Shown: positions 24,374 through 33,849 of the stretch, piece after piece
Layout of the letters: each line of letters begins with the position of its first letter
How positions within the stretch are numbered: the first letter of the stretch is position 1
From: Siphonodentalium dalli
Lineage: Eukaryota; Mollusca; Scaphopoda; Gadilida; Siphonodentaliidae
Length of the DNA: 64,000 nt
Direction of reading: 5' to 3'
Assembly: GCA_032622095.1 (NCBI GenBank)
Contig: CP136069.1
Coordinates: forward strand, 12,172,036 to 12,236,035
Program-made: the position numbers and the translations under genes
The notes under the pieces: model-generated
What the model was told of the DNA's origin: nothing
Database searches by the model: none
The model's input: only the letters and a program-made list of their open reading frames with translations

Positions 24374-25482
24374 GCAATTTGAACTATTACTTGATCAATT
24401 GCTGATATTAACAAGCCCTGGTCCACACAGGACACACATAATTTCTAACAATTTTCTGATTAGTCTGCCAACCAACTCAGCATTTATTCCACAAAACGTT
24501 TGTTAGTCTACTGGGACAACTACCATTCACACTAAATGATAAGTAGTTACTTTACCAGACTTGTATACTTCAAGTATTGTTGGAGTAACAAATCTAGTCA
24601 GCTGGGCTTATAGATATGCAAATAATTCACCGATTGACTTGATATACTGGTGACAGTAACTGTTAGTGTCTATATAGCCATTGGTAGTAACGTTTGAGAC
24701 AGTTGCTCGTTATTTTTCCATGTACACAATGATCTAGGGTTAATGATCGTAGTTTATTCAGGAAAATATATTTATTTCAGTTTTACGTTTCTCGAAACTC
24801 TTTACTTTCATGTTATAAAAGTTCATCAAGGTAAAACCTAATTTATTTCTGTCATACGTTTTCTAAACTGTTTTATTTACAATATTGTAGTAGTTTCCAC
24901 ACTGGCATAAAGTCTATTTATACTTATTATCTTGTTGAAAATATATTATTCCAGATTTTGTTTTTCTAAAAATGCCCATGCCGGGTTCTTTCGGAATGGT
25001 GTCGGGAAGGAATTTCTGTACCGTCCTATATGCAACATGCCATAGCACTGAAGCCCATATGCGCTCCCATTAACATACATATGTTGTGTTTACAGTTATA
25101 GTGTGTTGTAAACTGTTACCAATGTCAAATACAGGCACACAAGGTCTTCAGTAAAAAAATGCACGAGATTGTAAAAAATGCGTTTTTTGCCTCTTTGACC
25201 ACCACCCACCCGGCATACGTTCCTGCAAATTTCCCCTCCCCTTTGGTGAACACAGTACTATTACTAAATGCTTCCATAAAATGTATTACGATGTCATTTA
25301 TATAGGTATACTTCAAAATCAATCAAAATCAAAATAAATCACAGAAAGAGTCTGACCGACTCTTAGTTCCAAGCGTTGTAAGCATGTATGCTTAAAAACC
25401 ACAATACTTAGTCCAGATCACTTTCAAACTTGATTTCTGGAAAGTGAATATCTAACAGTTGTTTGAAAGTCATCATGTTTTC
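24303..25482. repeat. 1.18-kb segmental tandem duplication, copy 2
   Basis: Second copy of 21689-22869. Unlike copy 1 it continues into intact LINE sequence beyond CATGTTTTC, so this is the parental context and copy 1 is the truncated product. The 2.6-kb period (21689-24302) includes the inverted ORF unit. Confidence 0.9.
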
Positions 25483-25918
25483 TGTGGAGACTATTTCTTC
25501 TGGTAGATTATTCCAGATGGAAATTACTCTCCTTGAAAAGAAGTAATTTCGAACGTCTCGTGTACTTTGCAACTTTTGAAGTTTCCAGGAATGACCCCGT
25601 GATTGCTGATAATCTGCTTTTCTGAATAGTGAATATGGGTTGATGTTATAGAAGCCTTTCAGTATTTTGTAAACTTCTATCAAATCTCCTCTCATCCTTC
25701 TGTATTTGAGCGAATATAAATTTAGTATCATCAATCGATCACGATATTGATACTTCCGCAACCAGGGAATCAGTCTAGTTGCTCTTTGTTTTATGTTTTC
25801 TAAAGCTCGTGATTGTCCTAATAGGTGTGGATTCCAGACGCTATGACAATATTCTACATTTATCACCGGATGAACCATGGCTTTGTATAAGTGCACTAAG
25901 GTATATGAGTCAATATCA
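25408..25918 (-). pseudogene. LINE reverse transcriptase, C-terminal part
   Basis: The frame from the insertion junction to the stop at 25408-25410 encodes about 170 residues of the region after the polymerase core of CR1/L2/Rex-type reverse transcriptases. Landmarks are LVHLYKAMVHPVINVEYCHS with VWNPHLL, then ATRLIPWLRKYQYRDRL, LKYRRMRGDLIEVYKIL, and a C-terminal RNYFFSRRVISIWNNLP. This module follows the thumb and is typical of the family's last 200 residues. The frame is intact here. The first 16 codons of the 187-codon open frame (25919-25971) belong to the inserted element, not to the LINE. Confidence 0.88.
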
Positions 25919-25924
25919 GTGAAA
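25919..25924 (+). repeat. Target-site duplication GTGAAA (left)
   Basis: GTGAAA lies directly left of the TGCTGCATAG terminus and is repeated directly right of the opposite terminus at 30803-30808. Six-base duplications are made by Polinton integrases and several retroviral-type integrases. Confidence 0.85.
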
Positions 25925-26058
25925 TGCTGCATAGTTGGGGTATGGTCATGACAATATATTTTGTTATTCAATTGTTAATATACTTCAGCGGCGAGATCAA
26001 AGGAGATCAAAGGAAGTACCGCGCCCCCCCCCCCCCCCGCACCATATGAAGTAACCAT

Positions 26059-26134
26059 GCGTGGGTGTTTGAGTATGACTGTATACAAGCGTGGGTGTGG
26101 GTCTTTGACAATGTATACGTCACATGCGTGGGTG
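26059..26134 (+). promoter_or_regulatory. Three GCGTGGGTG boxes in the left arm
   Basis: GCGTGGGTG occurs at 26059, 26089 and 26126, about 30-37 bp apart and all in the same orientation, in an otherwise AT-rich arm. The mirror copies are kept in the right arm (about 30600-30680). The box resembles EGR-type zinc-finger sites. Protein binding is inference; the spacing and preservation in both arms are seen directly. Confidence 0.5.
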
Positions 26135-26349
26135 GTCCTTGGGTATGTCTCTTGGACCCTTGAGAATGGTACTATGGTGACAACAATGGACAATCGTATA
26201 CTTCAGCTCCGTCATCAAAGGAAGCCGTGTATACTGATCGTCAGGTGCGAACTATATCAGAGTACCTTCATTAACAGGGGGAACATCGCCCCTCAATTAT
26301 ATTCCTAATATGTGTATTCTCAATTTTATTCCTAATAAGTGTATTACCG

Positions 26350-26725
26350 CATATTAAAGGTACACTCGGTAATCAAAGTGTTATCAATATTAAAGGGACA
26401 CATACATTCTGTGTGAATGTTAAAGTGAGACAATGTGCCCGTGAATGTTAAAGGGACACTCGGTACTCACAAAGTAAATTTAAAGACACAATCAGCTATC
26501 AAAGGGGGTGCATATTAAAGGGGCACAATACATTCTGTGTGAGTATTAAAGTGACACAATGTGCACACAGTGCGTGAATGTCAAAGGGGGGCACTCTCAG
26601 TATAATGTTAAAGGGACAATCGGTACCCATAAACTAAATATAAAGGCACACTCCACACTCACTGTGTGTGAATGCTAAAGTGACACACGACACACACTGT
26701 GGATGAATGTTAAAGTTACACACGG
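26350..26725 (+). repeat. Iteron cluster TTAAAGGGACAC, left arm
   Basis: About 12 short repeats of the form (A/G)TTAAAG(G/T)GACAC at roughly 30-35 bp spacing (near 26353, 26389, 26419, 26448, 26478, 26513, 26546, 26580, 26605, 26640, 26675 and 26711), joined by variable linkers such as ACTCGGTACTCAC and TTCTGTGTGAATG. Mirrored at about 30030-30410 in the right arm. Such arrays near linear-element ends may be replication or protein-binding sites, but that is inference. Confidence 0.75.
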
Positions 26726-27070
26726 CACTCGCAGAGAAAAAAAATGTTAAAACTTAAAAAAATTGAAATTTTTCAAAAATAAAAAAAGAAATTGAAATTT
26801 TTCAAAAATTTAAAAAAAATTAAAAACTTCAAAAAACCTAAATTTTTCCTAAAATTGAAAAAAAAATTAAAATGTTCAAAAATTTCAACAAAAACTCCCA
26901 ATATATCAAATTTTTTTAAATCTTTAAATTGTTCAAGAATAAAACTTTACCTATGTTAAACTTCAAATTTTCCGGATCTTAATGTACCTTTTATCAATAA
27001 ATATCGTTTCTCTCGCTCTCATCCATCTTCTCTCCAACCCAAATATGAATATATAACAAAGACGAGAATA

Positions 27071-27120
27071 ACATTTTGATTAAGTTTATTGAAATTTAAA
27101 CATTGTCTGAATCTTCAACC
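27071..27120 (-). pseudogene. 3' fragment of the unknown ORF family in the left arm
   Basis: On the minus strand this reads the last residues (VEDSDN) plus the AATAAA-containing tail of the ORF family whose complete member is at 27676-28029. The body of the gene is gone and unrelated sequence precedes it. The mirror copy is at 29640-29690. Confidence 0.7.
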
Positions 27121-27331
27121 ATTAAATATGATGTCTGACTGGGGGTATAGGACGTCCATTTTAATATCTCTAAACCCCTCCCACTTCTAAGGGTTTCACA
27201 CTTCGTCTTTGGGAATATTGAGTGGTAGGGGCTGCAAAAATGCCGCCCACATCTCCTAAACGAATAAGGTCCAAACCATAACAAAATGGCGCAATCGCTA
27301 CATACGGTGAACCCTAAATGCTGACTCCCGC

Positions 27332-27339
27332 TTTTTATA
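27332..27339 (-). promoter_or_regulatory. Outward TATA box, left arm
   Basis: Minus strand TATAAAAAGCGGGAGTCAG, reading outward toward the element's left end. A mirror copy lies at 29423-29430. It precedes the truncated ORF-family 3' end by about 200 bp, so it may have driven the lost gene copy. Confidence 0.5.
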
Positions 27340-27577
27340 CTGCCTAATGGTCCATTGTTATTTCAAGAGCAACATTTATTAAATCATCTCGAATATTCGT
27401 TAAACTTTTCGCTAAACACCCCTTTAAAATTTGGTGTATACCTGTAAACGAATTATCAGAAATCATTTAGCACTTTGCCCATAGATATTTCAACATATCC
27501 AATAATGCATATGCAGATTACCTCTAGGAAGTAAGACTGTTCTAGAATGTGAAAAAACAATAACAGAGCATATCTCC

Positions 27578-27587
27578 TATAAAAAGC
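27578..27587 (+). promoter_or_regulatory. Inward TATA box upstream of the internal ORF
   Basis: TATAAAAAGC on the plus strand, about 90 bp upstream of the first ATG at 27676. It sits in the arm, so a mirror copy (29175-29184, minus) points inward from the other side. With the outward TATA at 27332 it forms a divergent promoter pair about 240 bp apart. Function is inferred from sequence and position only. Confidence 0.55.
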
Positions 27588-27675
27588 ATATTCTCAAAGT
27601 CGTCACGTGACCTCCCAGTTGGGCAGTAAATCTCATTACAATCCACAACACACTGTCTGCATCTGATGAGGTGAG

Positions 27676-28029
27676 ATGAAAAAAAGTATGTTGAAACGCG
27701 CCAACGATGATGCGGAAGCCATGAAAGTGGGGTCTGATAAGGTTGATCAACTGATGGAAAAAGAGGGCATGTCGGAAGAAGAGGCTGAGGAAAAAGCTCA
27801 ACGAGAATGCATCGACACAGAGTTTGGTCTCTTTCTCAAAAGTTACAGACGATTGATAGAATACCAGCATCGATTGAAAACATCCCCCATATATAACGTT
27901 ATCATGAAGAAAATGGTCAAACTGACCAAACTCGGATATAATAAAGAATGGGCTGCGGATGAAGCGATGAGAAAATTCAAGAAACTCCTAGAAATAAATC
28001 TAACGGTTGAAGATTCAGACAATGATTAA
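27676..28029 (+). CDS. Unknown 117-aa acidic/basic helical protein of the long-TIR element
   Basis: I do not recognise this protein. It is 117 residues, rich in Lys, Glu, Asp and Arg, and looks mostly helical. Residues 1-45 (KRANDDAEAMKVGSDKVDQL, then MEKEGMSEEEAEEKAQRE) could form a coiled coil. A middle part (FGLFLKSYRRLIEYQHRLKT) and a C-terminal helix (AADEAMRKFKKLL) follow, with an acidic tail VEDSDND. There is no signal peptide or membrane segment. ATG 27676 is the first Met, in an AAAAAAAG context; a copy at 24374-24440 suggests the ancestral frame began further upstream. An AATAAA sits six bases after the stop (28035), a very tight 3' end typical of compact viral or mobile genes. A TATA box lies 90 bp upstream. 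Three other copies in the window are broken, so this may be the only working one. Confidence 0.6.
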   Translation: MKKSMLKRANDDAEAMKVGSDKVDQLMEKEGMSEEEAEEKAQRECIDTEFGLFLKSYRRLIEYQHRLKTSPIYNVIMKKMVKLTKLGYNKEWAADEAMRKFKKLLEINLTVEDSDND

Positions 28030-29096
28030 ATTTCAATAAATTTCATCAAAAATGTTATTCTCGTCTTCGTTAGTTATTCATATTTGGATGGGAGATAAGA
28101 TGGATGAGTAAGAGAAACGATACATATAGATAAAATGTACATTAAGAGCCCTAAAATTTGAAGTTTAAATTTTTTTTTCTGTGTCCTTTTAACTTTCACC
28201 CACTGCACGTGTCTTGTGTTTCTTTAACATTCTTTCATAATGAATGCCGTATGTCCCTTTAGAGTGCATTGTGTTCCTTTTAATGATGTCACAGCACGGG
28301 TGCATATAAGAGTGTACTGTGAAAGGTTATAGCGCAGAAAGAAACAGGAGAGATATTTTAATTAGTTATTAATGCGGATTCAAAGAGAAACACCACGAGG
28401 CCAGAGACTGACCCGATTAGTGAACATGCATCGGTATAACCCGCAAGATGGAAGTCGAATGTTTTGAGCCACTGTGCAATGGATCTATCAGTCTGTCTAC
28501 GTCTGGCTCTCTCCGTCTCTGTCCCTCTCTCTTTCATCCGCTACTCCTTGGTATTCTCAACACATGTTTTAACGTTTGTTAGAGTATGAGACGAGCCTCG
28601 TTTGGTTAAATACGACCATGAAAGTAATATGACCTGTATAAAGAGCATTTACTTTATTAAAGGGGAATATCCAAGAAGGTAGATGACTCGGGAGGTTTAA
28701 TAATTTGTGAGGGAAGAAAGACGAGAGCTTAGCTTTGTTGTCTCCATCAGCACACTTAATGGCATGTGTTTGTGATGAAGGTTATAGCGCACCAGGCGGT
28801 AGATTTTAATCTTTTGTAATAATGTGGATTCAAAGAGCAGAGCAATGGCTGGAGCATGTGAAGCTTCGAAAATTCCAGAATGATTCGATTAATCTATTCT
28901 GTGAATGATTGTGCAATACTTTACCATGAGATTAAACCAGGCGCTCTTCAAATGTCTTCAAATGAGAACATGTTATGGGCCCATGAACTGGGGCGATTCA
29001 AACTGAAGCTTATATTATGATGGCCTGGCGAACTTTCCAAATGCATTGGGAGATCATGTTATACAAGTACTTTTGAGAGCATTATGGGTTTTTTAT
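28030..29096. other. Unique interior of the long-TIR element downstream of the ORF
   Basis: About 1.07 kb with no convincing gene. A direct repeat pair (AGGTTATAGCGCA ... GTGGATTCAAAGAG) lies near 28325-28390 and 28785-28840. A CTGTATAAAGAGC box is near 28634. The open frame in the matching copy at 23501-23749 is not kept here, which argues against coding. Confidence 0.5.
28035..28040 (+). terminator. Polyadenylation signal AATAAA
   Basis: AATAAA begins 6 bases after the stop of the 117-aa ORF. The same spacing is kept in the truncated copy at 29672-29677. Confidence 0.6.
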
Positions 29097-29422
29097 TAGA
29101 TGCAGACAGTGTGTTGTGGGTTGTAATGAGATTTACTGCCCAACTGGCAGGTCACGTGACGACTTTGAGAATATGCTTTTTATAGGAGATAAGCTCTGTT
29201 ATTGTTTTTTCACATTCTAGAACATTCTTACTTCCTAGAGGTAATCTGCATATGCATTATTGGATATGTTGAAATATCTATGGGCAAAGTGCTAAATGAT
29301 TTCTGATAATTCGTTTACAGGTATACACCAAATTTTAAAGGGGTGTTTAGCGAAAAGTTTAACGAATATTCGAGATTATTTAATCAATTTTGCTCCTGAA
29401 ATAACAATGGACCATTAGGCAG

Positions 29423-29430
29423 TATAAAAA
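29423..29430 (+). promoter_or_regulatory. Outward TATA box, right arm
   Basis: AGTATAAAAAGCGGGAGTCAG on the plus strand, the mirror of 27332-27339. It points toward the truncated ORF-family tail at 29640. Confidence 0.5.
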
Positions 29431-29639
29431 GCGGGAGTCAGCCTGTAGGGTTCACCGTATGTAGCGATTGCGCCATTTTGTTATGGTTTGGACCTTATTC
29501 GTTTAGGAGATGTGGGCGGCATTTTTGCGGCCCCTATCACTCAATATCCCCTAAGACATAGTGTGAAACCCTTCGAAGTGGGAGGGGTTTATATATATTA
29601 AAATGCACGTCCTATACCCCCAGTCAGTCGTCATATGTA

Positions 29640-29690
29640 ATGGTTGAAGATTCAGACAATGATTAAATTTCAATAAACTTAATCAAAATG
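29640..29690 (+). pseudogene. 3' fragment of the unknown ORF family in the right arm
   Basis: GGTTGAAGATTCAGACAATG..ATTAAATTTCAATAAA matches the end of the ORF at 28005-28040 (VEDSDND, stop, AATAAA at 29672), and homology continues through the downstream ~150 bp. The rest of the gene is missing. Confidence 0.75.
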
Positions 29691-30802
29691 TTATTCTCGT
29701 CTTTGTTATATATTCATATTTGGGTGGGAGAGAAGATGGATGAGAGCGAGAGAAACGATATTTATTGATATAAGGTACATTAAGATCCGAAAAATTTGAA
29801 GTTTAAAATGGGTAAAGTTTTATTCTTAAACAATTTAAAGATTTAAAAGCTTTTTGAAAAATTTGAAATTTTTGAACATTTTAATTTTTTTTCAATTTTA
29901 GGAAAAATTTAGGATTTTTGAATTTTTTTTTTTTTTTTTTTTTTAGGAAAATTTTTGCATTTTTTTTTTATTTTTGAAAAATTTCAATTACTTTTTTTAT
30001 TTTTGATAAATTTCAAACAAAAAAAATCACTGCGAGTGCCGTGTGTAACTTTAACATTCATCCACAGTGTGTGTCGTGTGTCACTTTAACATTCATACAC
30101 AGTGAGTGTGGAGTGTGCCTTTATATTTAGTTTATGGGTACCGAGTGTCCCTTTAACATTATACTGAGAGTGCTCCCCTTTGACATTCACGCACTGTGTG
30201 CACATTGTGTCACTTTAATATTCACACATAATGTATTGTGTCCCTTTAATATGCACCCCTTTGATAGCTGAGTGTGTCTTTAAATTGACTTTGTGAGTAC
30301 CGAGTGTCCCTTTAACATTCACGGGCACATTGTCTCACTTTAATATTCACACAGAATGTATGTGTCCCTTTAATATTGATAACACTTTGATTACCGATTG
30401 TACCTTTAATATGCGGTAATACACTTATTAGGAATATAATTGAGGGGCGATGTTTCCCCTGTTAATGAAGGTCCTCTAATATAGTTCGCACCTGACGATC
30501 AGTATACACGGCTTCCTTTGATGACGGAGCTGAAGTATACGATTGTCCATTGTTGTCACCATAGTACCATTCTCAAGGGTCCAAGAGCCATACCTAAGGA
30601 CCACCCACGCATGTGACGTATACATTGTCAAAGACCCACACCCACGCTTGTATACAGTCATACTCAAACACCCACGCATGGTTACGTCATATGGTGCGGG
30701 GGCGCGGTACTTCCTTTGATCTCCTTTGATCTCGCCGCTGAAGTATAATAACAATAGAATAACAAAATCTATTGTCATGACCATACCCCCAACTATGCAG
30801 CA

Positions 30803-30808
30803 GTGAAA
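30803..30808 (+). repeat. Target-site duplication GTGAAA (right)
   Basis: Partner of 25919-25924. Confidence 0.85.
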
Positions 30809-31577
30809 GTTTTGTTTATTACACCTATATGTATGATAGAATTTGCTTTCGATACCACCGACTCCGCATGTACATGGGAATTTAATTTATTGTCTATACG
30901 TATTCCAAGATCCCTCTCTTCTGTTGATGGAATGATAGCCGGATGTTCCGTAGTGTCGGCCATATGATATGTTGTTTGAGGGTTGTTATGGCCGAAATGG
31001 AGTACGTGAATTTTCGTGGAGTTAAAACGGAGCTGCCAATCTAGGGACCATTGAGTTATTGAATTTATATTTTCTTGAACGTTCGTTTCCAGTGGATTTC
31101 CTATTATCTTTGTGTCGTCAGCAAATGATGGAAAAGACAGTGGGATATCATTTATAAATAAGGACAATAACACAGGTCCTAGAACAACTCCCGGGGGTAC
31201 TCCACTGGTGCTCGCCATCCAATCCGAATAAGAAGAATTTACGTTCACACGCTGGCTACTTCTGTGAGGAAAGCTTTGGTCCAAATTAGAAGTTTGCTAC
31301 ACACCCCATAAGATGATAATTTTCTGATGAGCCGCTCATATGGGATGGTATCAAATGCCTTCCGAAAGTCTAAGTAAACAACATCCACCGGATTTCCCTG
31401 ATCTAGTTCATCTGTTAAGTGTTCTAAATAGCTAATCAGTTGTGTTTGGCAAGAGCGGTTTCGACGGAAACCATGTTGACATTTCGTGAACAATCCATGC
31501 TCTTCCATGCGGTCTAGAATTGCGTCTCTTACGAAGGACTCCTTGATATTACAAAGGATATACGTTAGACTAATCAA
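30809..31577 (-). pseudogene. LINE reverse transcriptase, polymerase core (frameshifted)
   Basis: Two minus-strand frames together cover the RT core. The first (31577-31245) has RDAILDRMEEHGLFTKCQHG, FRRNRSCQTQL and YLDFRKAFDTIPYERL, with the first catalytic Asp. After a frameshift near 31250-31285 the second (31284-30809) has SSQRVNVNSSYSDW, SGVPPGVVLGPVLLSLFIND, the FADD catalytic box and LGIRIDNKL. About 15 residues are missing before FADD. It ends at the insertion junction and continues in 25408-25918. This is clearly a dead copy. The family is CR1/L2/Rex-like by motif order; I cannot fix the clade. Confidence 0.85.
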
Positions 31578-31590
31578 CTTGTTCGATTAG

Positions 31591-33392
31591 TGAATACTAA
31601 CTTGGCACAAAATGTTGCAAACAGAATTTGATCTGGATTCTGTTAATTTGATTATGCATTGCTAATAACCCAATATGGCTGTGCACTTGGACGCGCGATC
31701 CTATGTGTCCACACGACAAGGGACGAAGGGGATATCGTACTGCCATATATAGCCTTTATAGTTGAATATTACCATAATGGTTTATATGCCATGGACGTGG
31801 ATGACCTGATGACCACGATTCAATCGTAAGTTGAGAGTTTTCCGCTGAGGGTTTTGTCAGACTTTGTATTGCCTACTCACAACAAAACATGTGAGTAAAC
31901 TTGAAAACTTCATTCACTGTTTGATTTCAGCTGCGAACATTGTGGCATATCCTTGAATACCCCTTTACGAATTTCCCACGATTTCTCCATTGAAGACGAA
32001 ATCGCATTATCGTGCGAACAGACTAGATACAGAAATGGTAACGCCACCAAGATCATATTATTAGCCATAAGTATAAATTATGAATACACTGCCTCAGAAT
32101 GCCGTTGAAACAGCTAATTCTTCAAATTATTAAATAAAATCTACTTACTGGAACGTTGCGCCTTAGCGTAGTGGAGGCTGAGCGCTAGGAACAAGTCCAG
32201 ACTACCCCCAAACAGGGTACTGCAGAGAAAGTAGGTCATGTGTGTCCGTGACGTCATAAATAAATAACTGTCCCAACTGGAGGTATAATCACATATCCAA
32301 TGCTGAGGCATAAGCCAGCTACCAGACATGATCGTCTACATTGCAATCACGTTTGGCTAAACTGGACAAACACCTGTGCTCTTGGATCAATCATAGCTGC
32401 CATGAGTTGTCCATGTTCAAATCGCCATTGATCCACACATGGGCGCCCGTAAAATGGCAGATTGAGTGAGTGAACACTTCTTATTGAACTTTTGGCCACC
32501 TGTGTATGTCTCAGCTTTGGATATGCAATCATGTAAACATTATGATGTGGTGTGCGCATCTACTAACTAAGCTGGAGTAAGAATATGTCTTCATATTTAC
32601 TGTTTTTGTCTAAATCAATCATGTGTGTTATCTGAAATATTTCTTATAACGTTTCTTCGTTGCGAGAGGGTCATTGTTGTTTCGACAGTTCATACGATAC
32701 AAATATGGATACAAATATGGTGTTCATTTCCGTTCAGATTACCGGGTGATGAGAGCGTAATATTCAGGTTGCCTTTGTAAGTTGTTTGTGTACCAATGTT
32801 GACAATGTATTGAGAGGAACGGGTGATCGTCCATTGAGAGTCATGGAATACAAGTTTCACATTGAGTTATGGAGTGAAATGTTTTGGTCTCTGCATAGTG
32901 GCGGTCCGCGACATTTCGGAGTGCCTAGAGCTGTTATGTGGTACATGTGCTCCCGTGACCGGTTGATGGGAACGCGACTTCGTAGAGAACTATCGATGGG
33001 ATCCTCATACTGCGGTGAGCATACCCATGTTGATCTGATTTATGTCATGGACAGTTGATGGTATTATAAGTATTGCCCAATGTCTGGTGAAGCGCCGTGT
33101 GTTCACTGCAGGGTGATGGCGTGCTTTCATTGACTAATTTCATGTTATTTAAGCAGGTGTATGATTAAAATTGTAATTCGTGCATTAGTTTCCCGACGAT
33201 GAGCAATTGGTGGAGTTACTCAAGAAACATGCTTGAAGTCAGCGGTTTGATGATATAGATCATTGTGCACTAGGGCTATGGACACTTCACGTGCAACTTA
33301 TATACGACTAACGCGTACTCCTATCGCAAACAATAATATAATTTGAAGATGACCAGAACATACATGTACTGTATATGAGCATATAACAGTTA
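31591..33392. other. Stretch with no supported gene
   Basis: Contains the reverse copy of the short dispersed repeat (near 32034-32080) and otherwise nothing I can name. A 90-codon open frame at 32786-33058 has no recognisable domain. Confidence 0.45.
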
Positions 33393-33489
33393 GGAGATAA
33401 ACGTACCCTGTTGGTTTGCCGGCGAGTTCACAAACTGTTTTCATGCTCGAATCTCAGAATGTACAACGACACAGGGTACGTTTATCTCC
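33393..33489. repeat. Hairpin-ended 97-bp segment
   Basis: GGAGATAAACGTACCCTGT at the left is exactly matched by ACAGGGTACGTTTATCTCC at the right, with about 60 bp between. A short inverted-repeat element is the likeliest explanation. Confidence 0.8.
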
Positions 33490-33849
33490 ATTGTAATTCA
33501 ATCAGGCAATGAATTTACAAAAAAACTGTATAAAAATTAATCATTTAACCATTTTCATGACACGAATCGAGACTTTCATTTTGCCGTTGTCACCGTACGA
33601 AAATCGCTGGGTTTGTTCATTGTGTCATTCGGGACACTGCTCCGTAATAATTTTACAGTGCTAGATTTAGATTTGATCCACGCTGAAGCCGATGGCAGCG
33701 GTGTCTATAGACAACAACGCGCGGGTATGCTCGTTTCGTTGTATTGGATTTATGAAAGTTTATTATTTATGGATAAAATATACATGCTAATATATCAAAC
33801 ATTGAAATGAGGTACAAGCACAAGGTTGCCATATAGTCTGTAAACTGCG

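Larger units (their letters stand above)
25925..27667 (+). repeat. Left terminal inverted repeat
   Basis: From the outside in: terminus (25925-25970); repeat GATCAAAGGAGATCAAAGGA; a C run; three GCGTGGGTG boxes (26059, 26089, 26126); a region of about 12 TTAAAGGGACAC-like iterons (26350-26720); an A-rich tract (26735-26940); a truncated 3' end of the ORF family on the minus strand (27071-27120); a divergent promoter region (27332-27587); and an inner end at CTGCATCTGAT. Confidence 0.9.
25925..30802. mobile_element. 4.88-kb TG...CA element with 1.7-kb terminal inverted repeats
   Basis: The element starts TGCTGCATAGTTGGGG and ends CCCCAACTATGCAGCA. Its arms, about 25925-27667 and 29097-30802, are inverted copies along their whole length with only scattered differences and small indels (a C-run length change near 26025, a ~30-bp duplication near 26300-26330). 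About 1.43 kb of unique DNA with one ORF lies between. It is inserted in a LINE with a 6-bp GTGAAA duplication. The long arms and 6-bp duplication resemble Polintons, and TG...CA resembles retroviral-type integrase substrates. No integrase, polymerase or capsid gene is present, so it must be non-autonomous or a relic. The parent family is unknown. Confidence 0.88.
29097..30802 (-). repeat. Right terminal inverted repeat
   Basis: Reverse complement of 25925-27667 along its whole length, including the inward TATA (29175-29184), outward TATA (29423-29430), ORF-family 3' tail (29640-29800), T-rich tract (29815-30010), iterons (30030-30410), GCGTGGGTG boxes and terminus TGCAGCA at 30802. Confidence 0.9.
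25313..31590 (-). mobile_element. CR1/Rex-like LINE, 5'-truncated and split by an insertion
   Basis: A minus-strand non-LTR retrotransposon, starting near 31585 with reverse-transcriptase coding and ending near 25313 in short ATCAAAA-type tandem repeats, as CR1/L2-like LINEs do. It is interrupted at 25925-30802 by the 4.88-kb long-TIR element, flanked by a GTGAAA duplication (25919-25924 and 30803-30808). Skipping the insert and one copy of the duplication, the LINE reading resumes in the same frame, which fixes the insertion site and order of events. No endonuclease or ORF1 remains. Confidence 0.85.

Noticed and set aside
32786-33058. 90-codon plus-strand frame
   Set aside because: No family resemblance and no splice context.
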